A DNA stretch of 7,939 nucleotides from the NCBI GenBank assembly GCA_030695605.1, contig JAUYQE010000124.1:1-7939 (forward strand), read 5' to 3'. Positions within the stretch are counted from its first letter, which is position 1; every line of letters starts with the position of its first letter. This stretch comes from Nanobdellota archaeon (GTDB lineage: Archaea > Nanobdellota > Nanobdellia > Woesearchaeales > GW2011-AR9). The notes beneath the pieces are model-generated. The model was not told the DNA's origin, did not search any database, and saw nothing but the letters and a program-made list of their open reading frames with translations. This document shows positions 1 through 6,802 of this stretch, one piece after another. A program made the position numbers and the translations under genes.

Positions 1-95
1 AGAAAAACAAAAATCAGGAAAATGACGATGCCCAGAATGATGAAGATGGTGACTTGAGCATGCCTGCTCGGAAGTATCACCTCTTTTTTCCCCAT
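1..95 (-). CDS. Membrane-anchored protein, N-terminal fragment
   Basis: The reverse strand opens an ATG at 95 and stays open to the window edge, giving 31 complete codons that start MGKKEVILPSRHAQVTIFII. Residues 14-31 are a strongly hydrophobic helix after a basic N-terminus, so this is a signal anchor or an uncleaved signal peptide. The string QVTIFIILGI resembles, from memory, the N-terminus of many large exported proteins in Woesearchaeota-like archaea; that link is recall, not a search. A TATA box about 26 bp upstream fits a leaderless start and supports this ATG. The gene is divergent from the small exported-protein gene at 237. The rest of the protein lies outside the window, so its function cannot be stated. 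Confidence 0.6.
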   Translation of the reverse strand, partial: MGKKEVILPSRHAQVTIFIILGIVIFLIFVF

Positions 96-117
96 TCTAA
101 AAGATAAAGAATAAGAG

Positions 118-125
118 CTTATAAA
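118..125 (-). promoter_or_regulatory. Archaeal TATA box for the minus-strand gene at 95
   Basis: Read on the minus strand this is TTTATAAG, with its centre about 26 bp upstream of the ATG at 95. That is the usual archaeal TATA-to-start distance for a leaderless transcript. Together with the plus-strand TATA box at 206 it makes 96-236 a divergent promoter region. I see nothing else in that interval. Confidence 0.6.
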
Positions 126-205
126 TATTGTTCGAGGAAGAAAAGAACATTCTCCTGTTATCAATGAAACTCTGACCCCTACAAAGTGATAAAAACGACA
201 AAAAG

Positions 206-213
206 TTTATAAA
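206..213 (+). promoter_or_regulatory. Archaeal TATA box for the two-gene exported-protein unit
   Basis: TTTATAAA is preceded by an A-rich stretch (202-204, behind cgac) that could serve as the TFB recognition element. Its centre is 21.5 bp from the ATG at 231 and 27.5 bp from the ATG at 237. The second distance matches the other promoters in this window (about 24-27 bp) better, so the box favours a leaderless start at 237. Confidence 0.6.
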
Positions 214-236
214 GCCACTCTCTTATTTAAATGAAA

Positions 237-608
237 ATGAGCAAAGTGAATCCTCTTTTGGCTGTTGGAGTAATAGGGCTAGGTATCGGAATATACTTTG
301 GAAGTAAAATAGCTCAAACGAGCAATGAACCCCTGAAAGAAAACCTTGCTAATATAGCAGATACAAATGCAAATCCGGTCCCAACTTCCCCTCCAACGTG
401 TCCAAATATTGATTTAGAAGCTTCAATGGATCCATCAATCATCCATCCCCGCTGCGGAGAATGGGCATACCTAGCAACTGGTGGAGAGTGCATTATCCCC
501 GAAAGGTACTTCGATCCGATGTTCGAACCCCATGCTGCCCGGATATATTGCTTGACCCTGGAGCTGGAGCGGGAAAGGGGAAATCTTCAATTGGGAACAG
601 GCCAATAA
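237..608 (+). CDS. Small membrane-anchored four-cysteine protein
   Basis: This 123-residue protein has no family I recognise. Residues 6-22 form a glycine-rich hydrophobic helix (LLAVGVIGLGIGIYFG) after a lysine, which indicates a signal anchor with the remainder outside the cell. A low-complexity Asn/Pro/Thr linker follows (about 29-54). A compact C-terminal part carries four cysteines at about 55, 73, 85 and 105, spaced so that two disulfides are possible. An in-frame ATG at 231 would add two residues (MK), but TATA spacing favours 237. The gene lies 35 bp upstream of the JAMM-like lipoprotein gene, with no obvious promoter between them, so the two are probably co-transcribed and may act together at the cell surface. 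The hydrophilic composition of this frame, rather than the overlapping frame from 461, marks it as the coding one up to 608. Confidence 0.6.
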   Translation: MSKVNPLLAVGVIGLGIGIYFGSKIAQTSNEPLKENLANIADTNANPVPTSPPTCPNIDLEASMDPSIIHPRCGEWAYLATGGECIIPERYFDPMFEPHAARIYCLTLELERERGNLQLGTGQ

Positions 609-643
609 GTTTTTCGCCACAGCCCAAACTTCTCGAGCAGAAC

Positions 644-1435
644 ATGAATCACCAAAAATATTTTACACGAAAGAGAGGAAGCGTTGCGCTGTTGGCTGCA
701 TCTCTGGCATCGGGATGTGCGGGTGCTCTTTCCCATCAGGAAGAACCAACAATCCAAACAGCCGCAATAGTTCAGGCTGAAGAACCTTTTTCAGAACGTC
801 TTTCCTACGCTGAACAGCCCCGTTTTAATGCTTCTTTAACCCATTTGTGGGGAGAATATTTTTCACGGGAAGAATTTGAACGGCAGCTTTATGCAACGGC
901 CATGCCTTTACAAACTGAAGAGCTGTGGCTAGCTGTTGAGCACTCCCGAGGCGGTGTTCGTTGGTATGAAGTAGGACGTGAAGAAAGCGCAGATAACGTT
1001 GAGAGGGATACAGAATTTCTTCAGCAGCTTTTTGCACAAGAAATTCCTCAAAGGAGTATCCAAGCGCTCCATTTCTATCACAACCATCCTCCGGAAGGAA
1101 GAGCTTTTCATCCTCCTTCTTATCAAGATCTGGCCAGTTATATGTTCTGGAGCCTTCTGCCCTCCGTATTCATTGGATTCGAAGGAAACGCCCCGATACA
1201 TTCTCACGTCCTGACGCCGCAGGGCATGTACACTCTCCAGCTCAATCGCCAAGAAGGGGTGGATGACCTGAGCATCGCCGATGCACTTGAAGCTTTCTAT
1301 ACGGCAGACCGTTATTCCAGAACGTTGATGGATTCCCTCGGAAGAAGCACGCAGCAGCGGGCGCAACTATTCTGCGAAGCCCTGAGCTCGCCGTACCTTA
1401 CCATTACGTTTAGGCCAGGCCGAGAATTGGAGTAA
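644..1435 (+). CDS. Exported lipoprotein-like protein with JAMM/RadC-like metal-site motif
   Basis: The protein has 263 residues. A basic N-terminus (KYFTRKR) and a hydrophobic stretch (13-24) end in ASGC with Cys25, a plausible lipobox, so the mature protein is probably lipid-anchored outside the cell. The core at about 90-200 ends a beta strand (IQALHFY) with His146-Asn-His148-Pro, followed by Ser159-x2-Asp162. This is the H-x-H...S-x2-D zinc signature of the JAMM/MPN+ fold, and HNHP is the form seen in RadC. The spacing from the second His to Ser is 10 residues instead of the usual 7. A later HSHVLTP segment and a terminal strand (MYTLQL) parallel the RadC/JAMM sheet. Glutamates at 92-93 or 99 could supply the JAMM Glu. 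Known archaeal JAMM enzymes cleave ubiquitin-like SAMP conjugates in the cytosol, so an exported one is odd. I chose ATG 644 because it begins the signal peptide; the frame is open back to 461 but that stretch overlaps the preceding gene. No promoter or Shine-Dalgarno sequence is visible. Peptidase activity is inferred. Confidence 0.65.
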   Translation: MNHQKYFTRKRGSVALLAASLASGCAGALSHQEEPTIQTAAIVQAEEPFSERLSYAEQPRFNASLTHLWGEYFSREEFERQLYATAMPLQTEELWLAVEHSRGGVRWYEVGREESADNVERDTEFLQQLFAQEIPQRSIQALHFYHNHPPEGRAFHPPSYQDLASYMFWSLLPSVFIGFEGNAPIHSHVLTPQGMYTLQLNRQEGVDDLSIADALEAFYTADRYSRTLMDSLGRSTQQRAQLFCEALSSPYLTITFRPGRELE

Positions 1436-1461
1436 GCCTTACTCTTCAGCTACGCGTAGCT
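1430..1461. terminator. Twin palindromes at the convergent stop codons, possible bidirectional terminator
   Basis: GAGTAAG-C-CTTACTC (1430-1444) is a perfect 7-bp inverted repeat with a one-base spacer, and it contains the stop codons of both convergent genes (TAA 1433-1435 plus, TAA 1439-1441 minus). Four bases beyond it, AGCTACGCGTAGCT (1448-1461) is a perfect 14-bp palindrome followed by a short T-run. The second palindrome lies within the last codons of the surface-protein gene. It could form a hairpin in the plus-strand transcript. A terminator role is inference, since archaeal termination depends mainly on U-tracts and only TTT is present. Confidence 0.3.
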
Positions 1462-4400
1462 TTCCCGTCAGCTGCGGCCAGAGGAAATCAGCTCCCGTTA
1501 CGGCTTTGACTTTCTGCACATCACCGTTGACAAAACAGCGTAAGGGCTCTTCTCCGGAAGCGAAAGGGAGAGGGCGCTGGAAATCCGGATAGGCTACGCG
1601 TCTCTTATCGACATATTCACATATCGGCGTGTCAAAGCCTTCGTATTCAGCTTTCAGAGTCTTGGTAACTTCCTGCTCCTCGTCAAAGCCAAGTTCTTTG
1701 ACCGCCCGGACTCTTTTGCAATCGGGCTGTAGCAAGCTAAATAGCCCTTGGCACTCTTTGTTCAACAAGTAGAGATCACGGAAATTTTTAACGCTGCTCA
1801 TAAAATCCCGAGCATTCGCATCGAGCCGACCGAGTAAGGCGTCGAAGCTAAAGCCCTCCGCACCGGAAAGATCTATTTCTTCCCGCGCATATGCCACCGC
1901 CTGCAGGTCTTGAGCATACCAGACATCCGCTCCGTCAACGGTGCATTTGACGAAGCCTGAGGCACTTCCGGTGCACGATTCCGGATTCACACCCAAAGCG
2001 TTCAGAAAAGAATTCTCGTCGGTAATTGGCTTATTAACAGTCGTCGCGAAAGCCGTCTTCCATTCATTGCCTTCTTTGTATTGCAGGATGCAGACATTGT
2101 TGATGCATTTGTTTTCTTCAGGAGAAAGCTGAGAATTAAGATCTGAGAAACAGCTCGGTACGCTAGAGAACTGATTGGGATCACCACCCGGATAAAGATC
2201 CCCCACATCAAGGGTAACGAGCGCAGTTTGATAGTCCGTACAATACAGTACATACTCTTTTCCATCCGCAACCTCAAACAGGCGCCCCGCTACGGCTTGC
2301 GTCCGGCTCATCCAGTTGCCCTCTTGGCAGTAATTGTCAATGAGGACTTCTCCATCATTGATGCAGTTGGGGAAGTCCGCACCATAACCATTGGCAAAGA
2401 GCTGCGGAGCGGTAACGGCCGAGCTGCCTTCCGATGAGACAAAGCATTCATTTTGGGCGCTGCAAAACCCTTCAACTCCCCGCCAGTTTGTTTTTTTCGG
2501 CTGGTACGTCCACTCGCCGGCAATGCAGCGGTAATGGCGGTCCTCACCGACGGGCTCGGCAAGCAGCGGAGAATCTTCCATCGGCGCCACACAGGTAAAG
2601 CCATTCCAGCAGTAATTGTTCGGGCAGCAGGCTTGCCCTTGGCGGAGAAGAGAAAGGGGCTGATCCCGCAGAGAATCTTCTGTATCATATGCGGCGGGAT
2701 CGAGATCGTCGACGATTTGTAAGAGGGGATTTTCTATGGTGCAGCTGAGTTTCCCTGCGGCTGGCCCTGAGAATTCTACGACGACAAAAGAATTAGTGCC
2801 CGTTGAAAACCTTTTCACCGTTTGGGGATGTTTATCGCCATCCGTGTTGGAGAGGAAGAACTGCACCGGGCATCGTTCGAGAGAAACTGCAGAAAAATCA
2901 AGGGTAACACCGGAAGGAACAGCTAAGCGTTCGGAACGGAGCACTTCGCCGGAACGCAATTCTGCTTTTTCGCTACTGAACACTTCCCGCAATGGCCGCG
3001 AGGAGAAAAGAGTCCAGCCAGGAACTTCATTTCCTACAAAACTAAATTCTGCATTAGGCAGGAAATTCCTTCCCGGAAGAACGGAAGCTTGGTGTATTCT
3101 GCCGAGAGCGGCTTTTTCTTCTTCCGTAATCTCGGGGTCCGGCTTCATCAGAAGTTCGGAAACGCTGGTCGGAATTTCTACAGTGTCGGCATATCCAATC
3201 TGCTGCAAATCCTCAGCGCTCCACGACGGTACGCCACCAACGGCGATGCTGCTCGGTGCACAAATCTGCCCCGCTTTCGGCGAGCAGAAATTGACATTTT
3301 CCTCTAATTCCTCAGTTGCTGTGATGTACTGGGGTGCTTCGCAGCCGTAGAAGCCAATGTCCTGCTCATCGCTGATGAAAACCACCTGCTGCGGGACGTT
3401 CACTGCTTTGAGTATGGCCGGCATGATAACTTCACTACCGGTTTCGTCGACGAGAGTTTGGCGTACTTCTTCGGTTTCTGGATCCATCGTTATCAGATAG
3501 AGATCGTACAAGCCAGGGTGCTTGTTAGCAACGAAGGTGGTGGCGTGGGGCAAGGGCAAGAGGCACTCAGTGGCGTTGCAGGGGTAGGTGAAAGATTTTG
3601 TTTCGGACTCTGAACCAAGGAATTGTCTTCTTTGTTCTTGGAGAGCAGAAAGCCCTGCACGCGTCAGCTCGGCGATGATTTCAACATCATCGATGTCGTC
3701 AAAATCCCCAGGAGAAATGCTCGACCCAATTTTTCTATTGGTATTTTTGTTAAAGAAATAAACCGAGGTGTTTCTCGAGTTAAGGTTCGTGAGTTGTGCT
3801 GAAACCGTATTGGGATCACAAAACAAAGCTCCGGCATACACTTTAAAAATGGGCATTATTGGGTCTGGTCCGATTGCTAGTACCTTTTTATTCTCCCGTT
3901 CGGAAAGATAATTGGAGAAGAACCAAGGAAACGAGCCCCGCACAATGTTAAATACTGACGTGTCGATTTCTCCCGTTGCGGGTGCTTGCGTCGAGATCTC
4001 GTCGCAGGTGTAAGCAACTTCAACATTCACATCCTCCCTTAAAAACTGGTCCGCTCCCGCAGGAGAGACCGGATCATTAGTGAATGTCGCTTCAAACTCC
4101 ACATTCGTTATCGCCTCTTTCTCAGCGATGGCCTGCGAATTCCAGCAGGCATAGTTATTTCCATCGGCGTTTTCACGGCTCGCTCCGGCATAATATTCCC
4201 CGCTGCCGCCGTTACCATTATTGCCGCAGCAATTAGCAGCAGCTTCTTCAACATCGTCGTCATCGCCCAGCCAAGCATTATTACCATATTGCTCTATACA
4301 AATCTCTTCTCCCGTGATCTTTCCCGCCCCATGGTCGATATTCTCGATCCAGACATTTTTGGTTGCCGATGCCTCCCCGGAACAGAGGAATTCCTGATCG

Positions 4401-6202
4401 CCGCTGCTGAGATAGAGGTCCTTTATCATCAGGGGGAGGTCTTGATCGTTTCGAATGACCAAGGATGTAACGCCGAAGAAAGGGGCGATCGGAACGGTAA
4501 CGTGCAAGAACTTTCCGACTTCAAAAGGCGGTCTGCTAACGATATCGCCTAAGACATCTTTCCGGAAATATAACTCCTCGTCAGGGCCATAGATCTCTAA
4601 GAAGAGGGAGAAAGGCACATGGTCTTCCAAAGAACTGCCTGGCGCAGGAACAAATTGCACCTGAAAGTTCAGAAACTCGTAGCCGGTAAAGTCCAGCGGG
4701 AAGCTCTGGTCTTCGCCATAGTACGGGGAGTAGGCATCGATAGCGATGGAAACAGCCGTAGCCTCTTCAGGCAGAACGGGTAAAGTAAAGAGCCCCTGGC
4801 CTTTTTCCCGCACTTTGACGCCGCTGTTTTCTGCAGCAGAACGTTCAGCAACACATTCCGCCCAGCTCCAGTAATTGCCTTCATCGTAGCAGAAGAAGCG
4901 GTTGCTGGTCTTGACAAGTGTGTCATATGTTTCTCCTTCCGAAGGAACGGCGCTGGACGGTGTCGGGTCTAAAGATCCCTCGTTCGTGGCATTACAGGCA
5001 TACCACTGCGCGCCGTTGGAAACGACATCATACGCTTTGTTGATAGTAAAAATCTTAAAGGCGCCATCGGGGGCATCTACCCATTTCCAGCCGGTTCCTG
5101 CCCCGAGTATTCCAGCAGCAGCCTCGTCGTCAAATCCTACTAAACTCTTATCCTGGCTGAGACAGATAGCTTTACGTCCGGCTACTTCTGTATTCTCTGC
5201 AATCGTGCCTAAATCCGCCAAGCCATCATCGCCGCAGCAATTGTTGCCGGTGGAAGAAGAAAGCCAGTCTCCGTTTACAGGAGATGCTTCACAGGCTGCT
5301 TCGTATTCCGGAAGGTCGCAGTCGTCATTTACGTTGGCATAAAGATAAATAGCCATCGAATTGCCATTCCAGGCGCTGCAATCGTTGTCAATTCCGTCAT
5401 CGCAACTTTCTTGAGCGTCGGCTCCAAACAGACAGTCAACACCGCTATCGCCACCGCAACCAACAGGATACTTGCCAAAAACATCACCGTTATAAGGACC
5501 ACAGTCAAGAGCATTAGGAACGCCATCAGCGTCGCTATCGAGGGTTTCGCTAATCTGTTTCACATCCGCCCATTCATAACTGCCAACAGCATTTGAGAGA
5601 CAGATGTACGTTGGAGCTTCTTCACCTTCCCCAAGAGTTGTGGTCTGACCAATAACGGTTGCGTCACACTGATACCAAAGACCTTCGAAACCGTTACAAA
5701 GCAGCCCTCTCCCCCCATTAGAGCGAATCGGAGTTTTTAACACGCCTTCCGCTTCTTCCCAATTACCGTCGGCACAATACCAATTGTCATGCTGATCGCC
5801 ATCGGGGCAACTATTATCAACATTGCTTTGACCATCCATTCTCTTTGCTTCGCTCGTTACGAAGTTCCCACTGGGAGCGATACTCCAAGCACAAACATCG
5901 TCCTCGAACGTTCCACTTGCAAGATCCACTGCTTCAAAATAACAGCCGGTGAGAGGTGGTGTAGGAGACTTAGGCCATTCTTCCCAGTCGAGTGTGTCAC
6001 AACTGGAATCGTGGTCATTGTTCATCTCATTTTTGGCACCAAGCAAAGAAGGAAAATAATGGTCAACCTCTTTGGGATTGCAACCATCGGCATCACATTG
6101 CCCATGCCAAACAATAATGGGGAATGTCTGAAAAGCCACAACCCCCGCACTGCTCAATACCAACAGAACTACAAGTATCAAAATGCCTCTTTTTACGTCC
6201 AT
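1439..6202 (-). CDS. Giant modular cysteine-rich surface protein
   Basis: This 1587-residue protein has a signal peptide or signal anchor (basic start, hydrophobic 6-24) and about 56 cysteines, which points to a disulfide-stabilised extracellular protein. In order I see a C-x2-G-N-W module (about 132-169); a W-Y-x-C-[DN]-A-T module (175-214); a thrombospondin-type-3/MopE-like calcium-binding segment with DSDADG (222-227), CDDGIDNDC (267-275) and NDDCD; a CCGDDG module (322-327); and a second W-Y-x-C module (399-450). Then come a beta-rich, galactose-binding-like segment (about 460-600), CCGNNG (658-663), and a less clear region (700-1000). A second galactose-binding/CBM4-like segment (about 1045-1165, NFLPN...PGWTL) precedes a CCPNNYCWNG module (1192-1201) and further C-x2-G-[NE]-W modules (1226-1231, 1292-1297). 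The N-x-[ST] sites include NAT and NTS. No second membrane helix is evident at the C-terminus, so the N-terminal segment is the likely anchor. The pattern recalls large uncharacterised surface proteins of Woesearchaeota-like archaea. Adhesion, S-layer-like or host-contact roles are possible but unproven; no catalytic site was recognised. Confidence 0.85.
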   Translation of the reverse strand: MDVKRGILILVVLLVLSSAGVVAFQTFPIIVWHGQCDADGCNPKEVDHYFPSLLGAKNEMNNDHDSSCDTLDWEEWPKSPTPPLTGCYFEAVDLASGTFEDDVCAWSIAPSGNFVTSEAKRMDGQSNVDNSCPDGDQHDNWYCADGNWEEAEGVLKTPIRSNGGRGLLCNGFEGLWYQCDATVIGQTTTLGEGEEAPTYICLSNAVGSYEWADVKQISETLDSDADGVPNALDCGPYNGDVFGKYPVGCGGDSGVDCLFGADAQESCDDGIDNDCSAWNGNSMAIYLYANVNDDCDLPEYEAACEASPVNGDWLSSSTGNNCCGDDGLADLGTIAENTEVAGRKAICLSQDKSLVGFDDEAAAGILGAGTGWKWVDAPDGAFKIFTINKAYDVVSNGAQWYACNATNEGSLDPTPSSAVPSEGETYDTLVKTSNRFFCYDEGNYWSWAECVAERSAAENSGVKVREKGQGLFTLPVLPEEATAVSIAIDAYSPYYGEDQSFPLDFTGYEFLNFQVQFVPAPGSSLEDHVPFSLFLEIYGPDEELYFRKDVLGDIVSRPPFEVGKFLHVTVPIAPFFGVTSLVIRNDQDLPLMIKDLYLSSGDQEFLCSGEASATKNVWIENIDHGAGKITGEEICIEQYGNNAWLGDDDDVEEAAANCCGNNGNGGSGEYYAGASRENADGNNYACWNSQAIAEKEAITNVEFEATFTNDPVSPAGADQFLREDVNVEVAYTCDEISTQAPATGEIDTSVFNIVRGSFPWFFSNYLSERENKKVLAIGPDPIMPIFKVYAGALFCDPNTVSAQLTNLNSRNTSVYFFNKNTNRKIGSSISPGDFDDIDDVEIIAELTRAGLSALQEQRRQFLGSESETKSFTYPCNATECLLPLPHATTFVANKHPGLYDLYLITMDPETEEVRQTLVDETGSEVIMPAILKAVNVPQQVVFISDEQDIGFYGCEAPQYITATEELEENVNFCSPKAGQICAPSSIAVGGVPSWSAEDLQQIGYADTVEIPTSVSELLMKPDPEITEEEKAALGRIHQASVLPGRNFLPNAEFSFVGNEVPGWTLFSSRPLREVFSSEKAELRSGEVLRSERLAVPSGVTLDFSAVSLERCPVQFFLSNTDGDKHPQTVKRFSTGTNSFVVVEFSGPAAGKLSCTIENPLLQIVDDLDPAAYDTEDSLRDQPLSLLRQGQACCPNNYCWNGFTCVAPMEDSPLLAEPVGEDRHYRCIAGEWTYQPKKTNWRGVEGFCSAQNECFVSSEGSSAVTAPQLFANGYGADFPNCINDGEVLIDNYCQEGNWMSRTQAVAGRLFEVADGKEYVLYCTDYQTALVTLDVGDLYPGGDPNQFSSVPSCFSDLNSQLSPEENKCINNVCILQYKEGNEWKTAFATTVNKPITDENSFLNALGVNPESCTGSASGFVKCTVDGADVWYAQDLQAVAYAREEIDLSGAEGFSFDALLGRLDANARDFMSSVKNFRDLYLLNKECQGLFSLLQPDCKRVRAVKELGFDEEQEVTKTLKAEYEGFDTPICEYVDKRRVAYPDFQRPLPFASGEEPLRCFVNGDVQKVKAVTGADFLWPQLTGKLRVAEE

Positions 6203-6222
6203 ATCTGAAAAAGAATCAATTC

Positions 6223-6237
6223 TTTAATATTTATAAA
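6223..6237 (-). promoter_or_regulatory. TATA-box region of the giant surface-protein gene
   Basis: On the minus strand this AT-rich tract reads TTTATAAATATTAAA. The TTTATAAA part is centred about 31 bp from the ATG at 6202 and the following AATATTAAA about 25 bp. Either would give a leaderless or very short-leader transcript, and no Shine-Dalgarno sequence precedes the ATG. The stretch 6239-6354 between this promoter and the next holds no gene that I can support. Confidence 0.55.
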
Positions 6238-6356
6238 TGTAGCGACAACGGAAAGCTTCTCTCTTTGATGAAGGGAGACAGCCTGCTTGTGCTGGCGTGC
6301 GCTCACTCCCACCCAAAGCAGCAAGGATTTCAGCAGAGCCCAAAAAAACAAGAATT

Positions 6357-6364
6357 TTTATATA
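6357..6364 (+). promoter_or_regulatory. Archaeal TATA box for the three-gene caspase operon
   Basis: TTTATATA follows an A-rich tract (6341-6354) that could serve as the TFB recognition element. Its centre is 26.5 bp upstream of the ATG at 6387, the expected distance for a leaderless transcript beginning at that codon. It also argues against the TTG at 6375, which would lie upstream of the predicted transcription start. Confidence 0.65.
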
Positions 6365-6386
6365 GCCTTTCTATTTGCTAGGCTTA

Positions 6387-6578
6387 ATGGTAACTGACCT
6401 CCGAACTAAATTCCTCAAAGCTTTTGCCAATCTTCCAGAAAAAGTGAAGTCAGAGGAAGTTATCGCCGTTATAGATGATAAACCGTACACTTGGGTCGCT
6501 GCGGTTATAGAAGTGAAGAGCGGGTCTATAACTGGAACGAAAATATTAAAAATTCTCAAAGAACTGGGTGTCTTATGA
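6387..6578 (+). CDS. Small protein, first gene of caspase-like operon
   Basis: The protein has 63 residues and belongs to no family I can name. It is soluble, with no signal peptide. An N-terminal helix (about 3-16, LRTKFLKAFANLP) is followed by a strand (VIAVID, 25-30), then KPYTW (32-36), a second strand (AAVIEVK) and a C-terminal amphipathic helix (TKILKILKELGVL). I have a recollection of similar short archaeal proteins with a K-P-Y-T-W core, but could not check it. The ATG at 6387 fits the TATA box; a TTG at 6375 in the same frame is less likely. The stop codon overlaps the next start as ATGA (6575-6578), so the two are translationally coupled. Position in the operon suggests a regulator, adaptor or inhibitor of the downstream peptidase, which is inference. 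Confidence 0.65.
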   Translation: MVTDLRTKFLKAFANLPEKVKSEEVIAVIDDKPYTWVAAVIEVKSGSITGTKILKILKELGVL

Positions 6579-6802
6579 ACGAGAATATATCCCATGAATT
6601 GAAAAAAATTGTACTGTGGAGATTAGAAACGATTCCCCCCCACTTTAAATTATCTATTGGTAATGAGGGCACGTTTACCAAAGAAGAACTGAAACGACAT
6701 GTAGAAAAAGAGGACAACATTGGAGTTATCTTTGCGAAAATGCAGCTTAAGTTTATGAAAGCACTAGCCAGCGGTGAGTTTTCTAAGACTTTGTCAGAAT
6801 GA
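6575..6802 (+). CDS. Small helical protein, second gene of caspase-like operon
   Basis: The protein has 75 residues, is mostly charged and predicted helical, and has no signal peptide or cysteines. Three helices can be suggested: about 4-19, 35-48 (TKEELKRHVEKEDN) and 50-66 (GVIFAKMQLKFMKALAS). A turn-rich PPHFKLSIGNEGTF segment lies between the first two. I do not recognise a family. The ATG is chosen because it overlaps the upstream stop as ATGA and because the open frame further upstream lies inside the previous gene. Its own stop overlaps the start of the peptidase gene in the same way (6799-6802). The strict coupling suggests that the two small proteins and the peptidase are made together and possibly form a complex. 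A substrate, inhibitor or sensor role is speculation. Confidence 0.65.
   Translation: MNENISHELKKIVLWRLETIPPHFKLSIGNEGTFTKEELKRHVEKEDNIGVIFAKMQLKFMKALASGEFSKTLSE

Noticed and set aside
461..643. In-frame N-terminal extension of the JAMM-like protein back to 461
   Set aside because: It overlaps the small four-cysteine protein in another frame, lacks a promoter at the right distance, and would bury the signal peptide that begins at 644.
2705..2716. Perfect 12-bp palindrome ATCGTCGACGAT
   Set aside because: It lies inside the surface-protein coding region in Val-Asp-Asp codons and has no neighbouring signal. Chance is sufficient.
2736..3350. 204-aa plus-strand open frame opposite the surface-protein gene
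   Set aside because: It is basic and Ser/Arg-rich, has no promoter, and is explained as an antisense shadow of the minus-strand gene.
6265..6290. Possible C/D-box small RNA (TTGATGA box C-like string)
   Set aside because: There is no box D (CTGA) at a suitable distance on the same strand, and box C starts with T rather than a purine.
6286..6325. Imperfect hairpin (CTTG-TGCT with AGCA-g-CAAG) between the divergent promoters
   Set aside because: The stem has only 8 pairs with a bulge and a loop of 23 bases, and it lies upstream of both promoters, so it is probably not transcribed. No RNA family features are present.
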